Assembly (NCBI GenBank): GCA_965140475.1
Contig: OZ223242.1
Coordinates: 1 to 64,000 of the forward strand
Direction: 5' to 3'
DNA length: 64,000 nucleotides
DNA from: JAIOSF01 sp965140475
GTDB lineage: Bacteria > Campylobacterota > Campylobacteria > Campylobacterales > Arcobacteraceae
Shown: one piece after another, positions 43,158 to 51,417 of the stretch
How positions within the stretch are numbered: the first letter of the stretch is position 1
Layout of the letters: each line of letters opens with the position of its first letter
The notes under the pieces: model-generated
The model's input: the letters and a program-made list of their open reading frames with translations, nothing else
Told to the model about the DNA's origin: nothing
Database searches by the model: none
Program-made: the position numbers and the translations under genes

Positions 43158-43166
43158 TGCTAAAAT
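43158..43166 (+). promoter_or_regulatory. Extended -10 promoter of the RhuM-like gene
   Basis: TGCTAAAAT fits the extended -10 form and lies 29 bases before the ATG, just after the addB end. It would give the inserted genes their own transcription. Confidence 0.45.
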
Positions 43167-43194
43167 GTAACTATATAAAAGAGGTTAAATCACA

Positions 43195-44250
43195 ATGGAC
43201 AAACTCATACGAAACTCAACAGCGGAATTTTTGATATTTACTTCCCAAAGTGGTGAAGATAGTATCGAAGTGAAAGTTTTTGATGAGTCTGTTTGGTTGA
43301 CTCAGGCTATGATTGCTCAGCTTTTTAATACAACAAAACAAAATGTCAGTTTACATATCAAAAATATATTTGAAAGTGGTGAATTGGATGAAAATTCAGT
43401 TGTAAAGGATTTCTTTACAACTGCAAATGACGGCAAAAATTATAATACAAAACACTATAATCTTGATCTCATCATCTCCATAGGATACAGAGTAAATTCA
43501 AAAAAAGCGACACAGTTTCGACAATGGGCGACAAGTGTACTGAAAGAGTTTGCTATCAAAGGGTTTGTGCTAGATAAAAAACGACTTGAAAATGGTTCAT
43601 TTTTAGGAGAAAACTATTTTGATAAACTCTTAGAAGAGATAAGAGAAATTCGCTTAAGTGAGAGGATGTTTTATCAAAAAATTACGGACATTTATGCCAC
43701 AAGTATGGACTACAACAAAGAGGATGCAATAACCAAAAAGTTTTTTGCAAAAGTTCAAAACAAACTCCATTTTGCTATCCACGGATATACAGCAGCAGAG
43801 CTAATCTACAATAGAGCAGATAGTCAAAAAGAGCATATGGGACTCACTTCTTGGGATAATGCTCCTGAGGGTAAAATATTGCGAACTGATGTAACCATAG
43901 CAAAAAACTATCTTTCAAAAGATGAACTTGACTCTCTTGGAAGAATCGTCAATGCCTTTTTAGACCTTGCAGAAAATAGAGCAAAAAGAAATATCCCTAT
44001 GACTATGGAAGATTGGGCAAAAAGGCTTGATGCTTTTTTAGAGTTTGATGATAGAGAGATTTTACAAGACGCAGGGAAAATCACTAAAAAAATAGCAGAT
44101 GAACATGCCCTTGGAGAGTTTGAAAAGTATAGGGTAATCCAAGACAGACTTTTTATGAATGATTTTGATAGGTTGCTTTTGGATATGAAAAGTGATGGAG
44201 ATGGGAGTGGAAAGATTTTGGGTGTGAAGGTGGATGTTGGGAATGAGTAA
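43195..44250 (+). CDS. RhuM-family protein
   Basis: A 351-aa protein of the virulence RhuM family. Typical blocks are VKVFDESVWLTQAMIAQLFN, TTKQNVSLHIKNIFESGEL, the YNLDLIISIGYRVNSKKATQ motif, FRQWATSVLKEFAIKGFVLD, and later MTMEDWAKRLDAFLEFDDRE. Despite the name, these genes are widespread on mobile and defence islands and have no proven activity; a DNA-binding N-terminus is likely. It sits between addB and addA beside a GHKL ATPase-nuclease, so it is probably foreign cargo. It ends 19 bases before the next gene. Confidence 0.82.
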   Translation: MDKLIRNSTAEFLIFTSQSGEDSIEVKVFDESVWLTQAMIAQLFNTTKQNVSLHIKNIFESGELDENSVVKDFFTTANDGKNYNTKHYNLDLIISIGYRVNSKKATQFRQWATSVLKEFAIKGFVLDKKRLENGSFLGENYFDKLLEEIREIRLSERMFYQKITDIYATSMDYNKEDAITKKFFAKVQNKLHFAIHGYTAAELIYNRADSQKEHMGLTSWDNAPEGKILRTDVTIAKNYLSKDELDSLGRIVNAFLDLAENRAKRNIPMTMEDWAKRLDAFLEFDDREILQDAGKITKKIADEHALGEFEKYRVIQDRLFMNDFDRLLLDMKSDGDGSGKILGVKVDVGNE

Positions 44251-44269
44251 AGAGAAAGGTATAAGTTAA

Positions 44270-46447
44270 ATGAAAAATGGTAAATATATAGAAGCAACAG
44301 GAATTAAATATAGTGGATTTTTTTCTGAACACTCTAAATCAAAAATTCAATTACAGCCAATTTATGAGGCTTTTACTAATTCTCTTGAAGCTATCAAAGA
44401 ATCTCTGAAAATTGACAACTCTATAAAAAGCAATCAAATTACTATTGATTTAAAATTCAATCCCAATTTATTTTCAAGTGAAAACAATGATTATGAATTA
44501 CATGAACTAATTATTGAAGATAATGGCATTGGATTTAATGACAATGAATTCAAAAGATTTCAAAATTTGTATGATAATAGTAAAGCTTACTCTAATCATG
44601 GTTCGGGAAGAGTTCAATATATGCAGTTCTTTGAAAAAATTGAATTTGAAAGCATATACAAAGATGAAAAATCAAATACAGGATATTTTAAAAGAATTTT
44701 TACACTATCAAAATCGCAATTTTTTTTAAAGAATAATTCAATTATTCATCATTATGAACCAGAAGAGGTAAAAATACAAAATGCATATACAAGAGTGACT
44801 TTCAAGGAGCCATTGCAAGAAAAAGATAAAAAGTTTTACAATAAGTTAACTACAAATGAATTAAAACAAAAGATTATCTCGCATTACCTAGATTATTTTT
44901 GTGAAAATAGAGATAATCTTCCTAGTATAGGTATTAATAGATATGAAAGTAAAAATTTAAAAGAAACTATAGAAATCACTCTTGACGATATACCTCTTGA
45001 TGATAAAAAAGATAACGTAGAAATTGAATACAGACAATTATCAGCTGATGGTAAAACTATTTTAAGAACTGATAAAAAAGAAGTATTTTTTATTAAAGCA
45101 TTTAAGATTAATGAAAAAACTCTTCAACACAATGATATTAAATTTACAAGTAAACATGAAATTATTGAAGGAGATATAGCAGATAAGTTTAAGTTAGAAG
45201 TTTTAAAACCTGATGATGTCATAGATAATAAAAGATATTTATTTTTGATTTCAAGTGATTATATTGATAATCTTGATAATGAAAATAACATAAGAGGAAA
45301 CATCAGCATAACTACAGAAGAAGAGTTCAAAAAGAGTTCTCCTTTATTACAAGAAGAAGTGATTTTACTTGATGATATACAAAATCAAATTAATAATAAA
45401 ATCTTAAACATGTATAGTGAAATTCTTGAAATAACAAATAAACATAAACAAGATATTGATAAATTACAAGAGATGTTTTTATTAGATAAAGAAACTTTAA
45501 AAAGTATAAAAATAAATGTACAAGATACAGATGAAACCATCTTGAAAAAAGTTTATAAAGCAGATGCAAAACTAATTGCAGAGAAAGATGCAAATATAAA
45601 AGAACAAATAGACAAAATTAACGAACTTAATCCTACTTCATTAAATTATCAAAATGAACTAGAAGAGAGAACTTCATCTTTAGTTAAAGCTATCCCTTTA
45701 CAGAATAGAACAGATTTAACACATGCTGTAGCTAGACGAAACCTTGTGCTTGAGCTTTTTGAAAAAACTCTTGAAAATCAATTATTAATTCAACAATCAA
45801 TAAAAGATAATAAAGAACGAAATATGGATGAAAAATTACTGCACAATTTAATTTTTCAACAAAGTTCAAGCGACCCTGATAAAAGTGATTTATGGTTGAT
45901 AAGTGAAGATTTTATATATTTTAGAGGTACATCAGAGAGTAAACTAGGTGATATTGAACTTGATGGTACAAAGATACTAAAAGAGGACAATGAATTAAAG
46001 GATGATGAAAAAGATTACATCAAATCTTTAAATGAAGATCGTTATGCTAATAAAACCGATGTATTACTGTTTCCTAATGAAGGTAAATGCATTATTATCG
46101 AATTTAAAAATCCTAAGGTTAACACTGCAAAACATTTAACACAAATTGATAATTATGCATCGTTAATTTGGAATTTTACAAAAAAAGAATTTCAAATAAA
46201 TGCTTTTTATGGATATTTAATTGGTGAAAAAATTGAACCTAAAGAAGTCCGAATGCATGATGCACGATTTGAAGAATCATATCACTTTAATTATTTATTT
46301 CGTCCAAGTAAGCCTATTGCAGGTATTTTTAGGGATGGTGATGCAAATTTGTATACAGAAGTAATTACATATTCAATGTTACTAAAACGAGCAAAAAATA
46401 GAAATGCAATTTTTATTGATAAGTTGATGGGTAAAAATAATAAGTAG
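44270..46447 (+). CDS. GHKL ATPase fused to a PD-(D/E)XK nuclease-like domain
   Basis: A 725-aa protein. Residues 20-200 form a GHKL (Hsp90/MORC-like) ATPase: N-box YEAFTNSLEAI (E33, N37), EDNGIGFN (D84, G86, G88), and lid glycines NHGSGRVQY (G111, G113). The middle is helical with a coiled coil at about 360-480. Near the C-terminus TDVLLFPNEGKCIIIEFKNP gives D597, E611 and K613, a PD-(D/E)XK-like nuclease core. No signal or membrane segment. The combination of GHKL ATPase and nuclease resembles stand-alone phage-defence effectors. Function is inferred from domains and position between addB and addA; I do not recognise a named system. Confidence 0.72.
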   Translation: MKNGKYIEATGIKYSGFFSEHSKSKIQLQPIYEAFTNSLEAIKESLKIDNSIKSNQITIDLKFNPNLFSSENNDYELHELIIEDNGIGFNDNEFKRFQNLYDNSKAYSNHGSGRVQYMQFFEKIEFESIYKDEKSNTGYFKRIFTLSKSQFFLKNNSIIHHYEPEEVKIQNAYTRVTFKEPLQEKDKKFYNKLTTNELKQKIISHYLDYFCENRDNLPSIGINRYESKNLKETIEITLDDIPLDDKKDNVEIEYRQLSADGKTILRTDKKEVFFIKAFKINEKTLQHNDIKFTSKHEIIEGDIADKFKLEVLKPDDVIDNKRYLFLISSDYIDNLDNENNIRGNISITTEEEFKKSSPLLQEEVILLDDIQNQINNKILNMYSEILEITNKHKQDIDKLQEMFLLDKETLKSIKINVQDTDETILKKVYKADAKLIAEKDANIKEQIDKINELNPTSLNYQNELEERTSSLVKAIPLQNRTDLTHAVARRNLVLELFEKTLENQLLIQQSIKDNKERNMDEKLLHNLIFQQSSSDPDKSDLWLISEDFIYFRGTSESKLGDIELDGTKILKEDNELKDDEKDYIKSLNEDRYANKTDVLLFPNEGKCIIIEFKNPKVNTAKHLTQIDNYASLIWNFTKKEFQINAFYGYLIGEKIEPKEVRMHDARFEESYHFNYLFRPSKPIAGIFRDGDANLYTEVITYSMLLKRAKNRNAIFIDKLMGKNNK

Positions 46448-46465
46448 ATATTAGGGAAAATAAAA

Positions 46466-46597
46466 ATGAAAACAAATATTTTAGAAAAACAAACCATAAA
46501 TGATACAAATTATGAACAACACAAAAAACAATTTCCTCATTCATTTAGTGTGAATAAGAAGAAAAGCAATATAATTATAAAAGGAGAAACAAGATGA
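46466..46597 (+). CDS. Possible 43-aa ORF before the lipoprotein gene
   Basis: MKTNILEKQTINDTNYEQHK continues to a stop that overlaps the lipoprotein ATG (ATGA). It is Lys/Asn-rich with no recognisable feature. An AGGGAAAA stretch is a weak ribosome site. It may be a real small gene of the inserted segment or chance. Confidence 0.25.
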   Translation: MKTNILEKQTINDTNYEQHKKQFPHSFSVNKKKSNIIIKGETR

Positions 46598-47154
46598 AAA
46601 AAGTAATATTAGTAGTATTAGTAGGAATGATGTTCTTAGGTTGTACAAAAAAGTTTGAATCAAATCTCAAACCTTATGTAACACTCAATCAAAATAAAAA
46701 ACAAAATACAAAAATCAATTTTTTAGGTGTGGAAGACCAAAGAGCTACACAAACAGTATCTACAGTTTTAGATGAGGGTGTAGTAGTTGAACAGTACAAT
46801 GTAAGTAATAATTTAAAAATTTGGTATAGAGAAGCTTTTATTCGGGAGCTTAAAACTACAGATATGTATGGACAAAATAGTGCTATGTACAATGTAGTAG
46901 TAAATATAAAAAAAATAGAAGCAACCTATAAAAAAGATAAATTAGATAAAAAAAATATGCAAGTAGCTATAGGTTTAGAGTTAGTTATAAAACAAGGGAA
47001 TACAACAAAAACTTCAAATATAAATATCCATCAAACAGCTTATAAGATGATGGTTTCAGATGCAAGTGATTTTGAAGATATATTAAATGAAGCAATCAGA
47101 GATTCCGTTTCTAAAACAGTTGCAATACTTATCAAAAAAGTGAATAATCAGTAA
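46594..47154 (+). CDS. YajG-like lipoprotein
   Basis: A 186-aa lipoprotein (lipobox MFLGC, lipidated Cys at residue 17) with AAAGGAG upstream. The mature part shows INFLGVEDQRATQTVSTVLD and a mostly beta and helix arrangement, resembling YajG and similar outer-membrane lipoproteins of unknown role. It stops three bases before the addA ATG, so it belongs to the addA transcript rather than to the inserted genes. Confidence 0.6.
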   Translation: MKKVILVVLVGMMFLGCTKKFESNLKPYVTLNQNKKQNTKINFLGVEDQRATQTVSTVLDEGVVVEQYNVSNNLKIWYREAFIRELKTTDMYGQNSAMYNVVVNIKKIEATYKKDKLDKKNMQVAIGLELVIKQGNTTKTSNINIHQTAYKMMVSDASDFEDILNEAIRDSVSKTVAILIKKVNNQ

Positions 47155-47157
47155 TAT

Positions 47158-49905
47158 ATGAAACCATTTTTAGCCCTTAAAGCCAGTGCAGGAAGTGGAA
47201 AAACATTTGCATTAACAGTGCGATATATTTCACTTCTACTACTGAACGCAAAACCAAATGAGATATTAACACTTACTTTTACAAACAAAGCAGCAGCTCA
47301 AATGTCACAGAGAATCTATGACACGCTTTTAAATCTTGGAAATGATGAGGCTATTTTGAGTGCTATTATTGAGCAAACTAGTTTATCAAAACAAGAGATT
47401 ATAAATAAGAAACAATTTTTAGTAGAAAAGTTTATCTCTAGTGAATTAGCAATCTATACAATAGATAAATTTATCAATAAAATCTTACGAGAGTTTAGTG
47501 GATATATAGGGATAAATGATGATTTTGATATTAAGTTTGATGATGAGGAGCTTTTACTTTATAAGTTTTTAACTTCACTTGATGAGACTCAGTTTGAATC
47601 ACTCATATCTTTTGCACATCTTGAAAATAAAAAGCTTAACTCCATAGTAGAACTTTTCAAACTCCTTGAAGAGAAAAATGAAAAAAATGAGATAGTAGAG
47701 TATCCAAAAGGGAGTTACGAAGCTGTAAAAATAGCAATTTTAGAAGATGCAAATTGCATAAAAGAGTTTGTGGATAAAAGTGAGTTATCAAAATCTGCTT
47801 TTAATGCGGTTGATTTTAATAGTGTTGAGACACTTCTTGATAAAGGGAAGACTTGGCTTACAAAAGAGAGTTTAAGTGAGTTTAGCTATTTTAAAAAAGC
47901 AAAACCTCCAGTAGAACTTGATGAGAATTTAAGTCGTTTAAAACAAAATATCACACTTTATTATCAAATACAAGAGAGCTATACCTTAGAAAATCTTTTT
48001 AAAATATTTGATGATTTTAAAAACTTTAGGGACAAGTATAATAAGCAAAGAAACTCTTTGGAGTTTAGTGATATTACAAATATTGTTTATAAACTTCTTG
48101 AAAACCATATAGAGAAAGATTTTTTATATTTTAGACTGGATACAAAATACAACCATATCTTAATAGATGAGTTTCAAGATACTTCTACTTTACAGTTTAA
48201 GATTTTGTTTCACTTAATAGATGAGATCATCTCTGGAAATCCGGAGGTTTTTAAAACATTTTTTTATGTGGGGGATATAAAGCAATCTATCTATAGATTT
48301 AGAGGTGGAACAAAAGAGCTGTTTGATTATGTCTCAAGCATATTTCATCCACTTTTAAAAGTGGAACTACTTGATACAAACTATAGAAGTAGTAACAATG
48401 TTGTAAACTTCGTAAATAAAACATTTAGTAATCTTACAAACTATGAGTATGACGCACAAAAAGTAAACTCTAAAATTGATGGATATGTTGAAGTTTGTTG
48501 TGTTAGTGATGAAAAAGAGCAATTTTATGATGAGGTGTATAAAAAAGTTGATCAACTTTTAATTGCAGGAGTACAGCCAAATAATATAGCAATCTTGACC
48601 TATACAAATGCAGATGTATTAGCAATCTATGAGTATCTAAAACAAAAAAAGCCAACACTAGATGTAGTTACTGAGATGACATCAAAACTTATCAACCAAA
48701 ATAATGTAAAAGCGGTAATAAATGCAGTAAAATATCTCTACTTTAAAGAAAATATTTATAAAGTGAATTTCAATAGTTTAGTTGGAAGAGAGTATTTTGA
48801 AAAGTTCAATTTCACCATTGATATAGAAACTACAGATTTAGTAACAATTATCAAAAAACTAAGCTACCACTTTGGGATAGTAGATGAAAATGTTATACGA
48901 CTTATCGAACTCTCAAAGGGATATGAGAGTATTACAGACTTTGTGTACGATATAGATAAAGATGATACATCAATGGTATCTCAAAATAAAACAGGACTTA
49001 CAATTCTTACTATTTTTAAATCAAAAGGATTGGAGTTTGATACAGTAATAGTATGTGATAGAGTGACAAGAAAAGTTCCAAATAGAAGTTCACTACTGTT
49101 TGAATACAATGATATAGAACTGCAAAAGATTTATTACAAAAGAGCCAATAGGGAAAATTTTGATAGATTTTATGAAGAAGCTGTAAACAAAGAGAAAAAA
49201 CTTGTAGTTGCAGATGAACTTAATATTTTATATGTAGCACTTACACGGGCAAAAAATAATATGATAGTGTTAAAAAAAGAGAAAAGTAGTGTTTATGAAT
49301 ATTTAGGGAATTTTCAAGCCCAAACTTTAGGAACTCTTTTTATTGCACCACAAAAAGCAATCTATAAAGAGCAATCAAGCCAAATATCATACATGCCACA
49401 AAACTTTGGATATCAAGAGAAAGAGAGATCAGAACTTGATGATAAAGATACAATAAAAGCTCGATATTTTGGGATAGCAACTCACTATTGTTTAGAGATG
49501 ATGAAAAGTTTTGATATGACAAGTTTAGAAAAATCAATCCTTCTCACACAAAATAAATTTATCAATTTATTGACAAAAGAGCAATTTAATGATATTTTTT
49601 CACGAATTAAACTTCTTATAGAAAATGAGGGGTTTCAAAATATTGTAAACAATAGCAACTTTACAAAAGAACAATCATTGATGTTTGAAAATGAACATAA
49701 GATTATAGATTTACTTGTACAAAAAGTGAATAGTTTTGTAGTTGTTGATTATAAAACAACACTGGGACAAAGTTATACCCATACAGAACAAGTGCAAAAA
49801 TATGTAGAGGCTATTAAAAATATTGTGAAATGTGAAGATGTTACAGGATATGTTGTGTATCTTCAAAAAGAGAATATAGAGTTATTAGAGGTAAAATATG
49901 AATAA
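47158..49905 (+). CDS. addA: AddA-like UvrD/RecB-family helicase-nuclease
   Basis: A 915-aa SF1 helicase. Motif I is ASAGSGKTFAL (residues 9-19), Ia LTFTNKAAAQM, II ILIDEFQDTS, III VGDIKQSIYRFRGG, IV NYRSSNNVVNFVN, V ILTIFKSKGLEFDTVIV and VI LYVALTRAKNNM. The C-terminal nuclease includes VVVDYKTTLGQSY. It works with AddB in end resection. It is shorter than Bacillus AddA (about 1230 aa), as expected in Campylobacterota. It overlaps the DUF445 gene by eight bases. Confidence 0.9.
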   Translation: MKPFLALKASAGSGKTFALTVRYISLLLLNAKPNEILTLTFTNKAAAQMSQRIYDTLLNLGNDEAILSAIIEQTSLSKQEIINKKQFLVEKFISSELAIYTIDKFINKILREFSGYIGINDDFDIKFDDEELLLYKFLTSLDETQFESLISFAHLENKKLNSIVELFKLLEEKNEKNEIVEYPKGSYEAVKIAILEDANCIKEFVDKSELSKSAFNAVDFNSVETLLDKGKTWLTKESLSEFSYFKKAKPPVELDENLSRLKQNITLYYQIQESYTLENLFKIFDDFKNFRDKYNKQRNSLEFSDITNIVYKLLENHIEKDFLYFRLDTKYNHILIDEFQDTSTLQFKILFHLIDEIISGNPEVFKTFFYVGDIKQSIYRFRGGTKELFDYVSSIFHPLLKVELLDTNYRSSNNVVNFVNKTFSNLTNYEYDAQKVNSKIDGYVEVCCVSDEKEQFYDEVYKKVDQLLIAGVQPNNIAILTYTNADVLAIYEYLKQKKPTLDVVTEMTSKLINQNNVKAVINAVKYLYFKENIYKVNFNSLVGREYFEKFNFTIDIETTDLVTIIKKLSYHFGIVDENVIRLIELSKGYESITDFVYDIDKDDTSMVSQNKTGLTILTIFKSKGLEFDTVIVCDRVTRKVPNRSSLLFEYNDIELQKIYYKRANRENFDRFYEEAVNKEKKLVVADELNILYVALTRAKNNMIVLKKEKSSVYEYLGNFQAQTLGTLFIAPQKAIYKEQSSQISYMPQNFGYQEKERSELDDKDTIKARYFGIATHYCLEMMKSFDMTSLEKSILLTQNKFINLLTKEQFNDIFSRIKLLIENEGFQNIVNNSNFTKEQSLMFENEHKIIDLLVQKVNSFVVVDYKTTLGQSYTHTEQVQKYVEAIKNIVKCEDVTGYVVYLQKENIELLEVKYE

Positions 49906-50605
49906 AAGTTTAGCAACAAATGGTGTTGCAGTTGCAATAGTGGTAGTTGGTTTTTTTATAAATAGCAGTGTTGTATTAACAGTTGGACTTTTTGCTTTAA
50001 GTGGAGCAGTTACAAACGCACTTGCTGTCCATATGTTGTTTGAAAAAGTGCCATTTTTATATGGAAGTGGAGTAGTTGAAAATCGTTTTGAAGAGTTTAA
50101 AAGTTCTATCCATAGTTTGATTATGGAGCAGTTTTTTACAAAAGAAAATTTGGATAAGTTTTTTCAAAGTGAACTAAGTAGTGACGATAAAAAATTTGAC
50201 TTTACAAACTTGATTAATAGTACAGATTTTTCAATAGCATTTGAGAGTTTAAAAAGTGCAGTTATGGAGTCTAGTTTTGGTGGAATGCTTGGGATGTTTG
50301 GTGGAGAAAAAGCACTAGAGCCACTCAAAGAGCCATTTAAAATCAAGATGAAAAAAGCTATCAATGAGATAGTACATACAGATACTTTCCAAACAACACT
50401 TCAAAAAAGTTTATCAAGTCAAAATGTTACAGAAGATATGGCGAGCAAAATAGATACAGTAGTAACACAAAGACTTGATGAACTTAATCCAAAAATGGTA
50501 AAAGAATTAGTACAACATATTATCAAAGAACATCTAGGATGGCTTGTAGTTTGGGGTGGAGTATTTGGTGGAGTTATTGGACTTCTTGGATCATTTGTTA
50601 TATAA
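49898..50605 (+). CDS. DUF445-family membrane protein
   Basis: A 235-aa protein with two N-terminal helices (residues 8-25 and 27-46) containing LFALSGAVTNALAVHMLFEK, the DUF445 hallmark, followed by ENRFEEFKSSIHSLIMEQFF. There is a helical middle and a terminal helix rich in Gly (WGGVFGGVIGLLGSFVI). Function unknown in the family. It overlaps addA by eight bases and precedes the ion channel by 12 bases. Confidence 0.8.
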   Translation: MNKSLATNGVAVAIVVVGFFINSSVVLTVGLFALSGAVTNALAVHMLFEKVPFLYGSGVVENRFEEFKSSIHSLIMEQFFTKENLDKFFQSELSSDDKKFDFTNLINSTDFSIAFESLKSAVMESSFGGMLGMFGGEKALEPLKEPFKIKMKKAINEIVHTDTFQTTLQKSLSSQNVTEDMASKIDTVVTQRLDELNPKMVKELVQHIIKEHLGWLVVWGGVFGGVIGLLGSFVI

Positions 50606-50617
50606 GGATAGATAAAA

Positions 50618-51406
50618 ATGACATTTAAGCAAAAGATTATAGAGATAAGGGAATCAAGGTGGTTCTCTAATCTTACTACTGGGATAATACTATTTTATGC
50701 TGCAGCACTTGGATTTAAAACTATTGATCAAGTTGCTGAGCCTTTTGGGTGGTTATTTTATAGTATAGATATGTTTATCACTGTTTATTTTTTAATAGAG
50801 ATTATTATTAAACTATCTGCAGAAGAAAGATGGCAAAATTTTTTTAAAGATGGTTGGAACATATTTGATTTTATTATTGTGGTTATCACTTTAATTCCAC
50901 TAGAAAACTCTTCGTTTGCAGCAATTGCTAGGTTGATGAGGATTTTTAGAGTTTTAAGACTTTTAAATGCAAGACCAGAATTAAAAAAAATAATTGATAT
51001 GCTTATTGGAGCTATTCCTGCTATTGTTGATATAGTTATTTTGATGTTTATCATTTTTTATATCTATGCAATTGTTGGAAATTTTTTCTTTGAGGAACTT
51101 GAATCTGGACTATGGAAGGATTTCTTAACCTCTATGTTGACGCTTTTTAGAGTTCTTACTTTTGAAGATTGGACAGATGTTATGTATGAAGCTATGGTTT
51201 TACATAGTTGGGCTTGGGCTTATTTTGTAAGTTTTGTTATCATAGCTGCATTTGTATTTTTTAATCTATTTGTTGCTGTTATTATTGATGAGATGCAAAA
51301 AATAAATAGTGAACATACAGATGAACAACTCAATCGTGAAGAGGAAAAGATAGATTTGCTTTTAGAAAAAGTAAGTGCTTTACAGGATGAGAGATACAGG
51401 AATTAA
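50618..51406 (+). CDS. Voltage-gated cation channel with calcium-type filter
   Basis: A 262-aa six-helix channel of the NaChBac/NavAb family, which forms tetramers. S4 carries four arginines at three-residue steps (R105, R108, R111, R114 in ARLMRIFRVLRLL). The pore filter is T181-F-E-D-W-T-D187. Compared with NavAb (TLESWSM) it has Asp at the second and fifth positions after Thr-x-Glu, the same sites changed to Asp in the engineered calcium-selective CavAb. The C-terminal part after residue 225 is a coiled coil typical of the family (EMQKINSEHTDEQLNREEEK). Selectivity for calcium is inferred from the filter, not shown. Confidence 0.85.
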   Translation: MTFKQKIIEIRESRWFSNLTTGIILFYAAALGFKTIDQVAEPFGWLFYSIDMFITVYFLIEIIIKLSAEERWQNFFKDGWNIFDFIIVVITLIPLENSSFAAIARLMRIFRVLRLLNARPELKKIIDMLIGAIPAIVDIVILMFIIFYIYAIVGNFFFEELESGLWKDFLTSMLTLFRVLTFEDWTDVMYEAMVLHSWAWAYFVSFVIIAAFVFFNLFVAVIIDEMQKINSEHTDEQLNREEEKIDLLLEKVSALQDERYRN

Positions 51407-51417
51407 AGAAAAGATAG

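Noticed and set aside
47158..49905. Helicase read as UvrD or PcrA
   Set aside because: The C-terminal VVVDYKTT nuclease motif and the addB-type gene nearby fit AddA/RecB-like proteins better.
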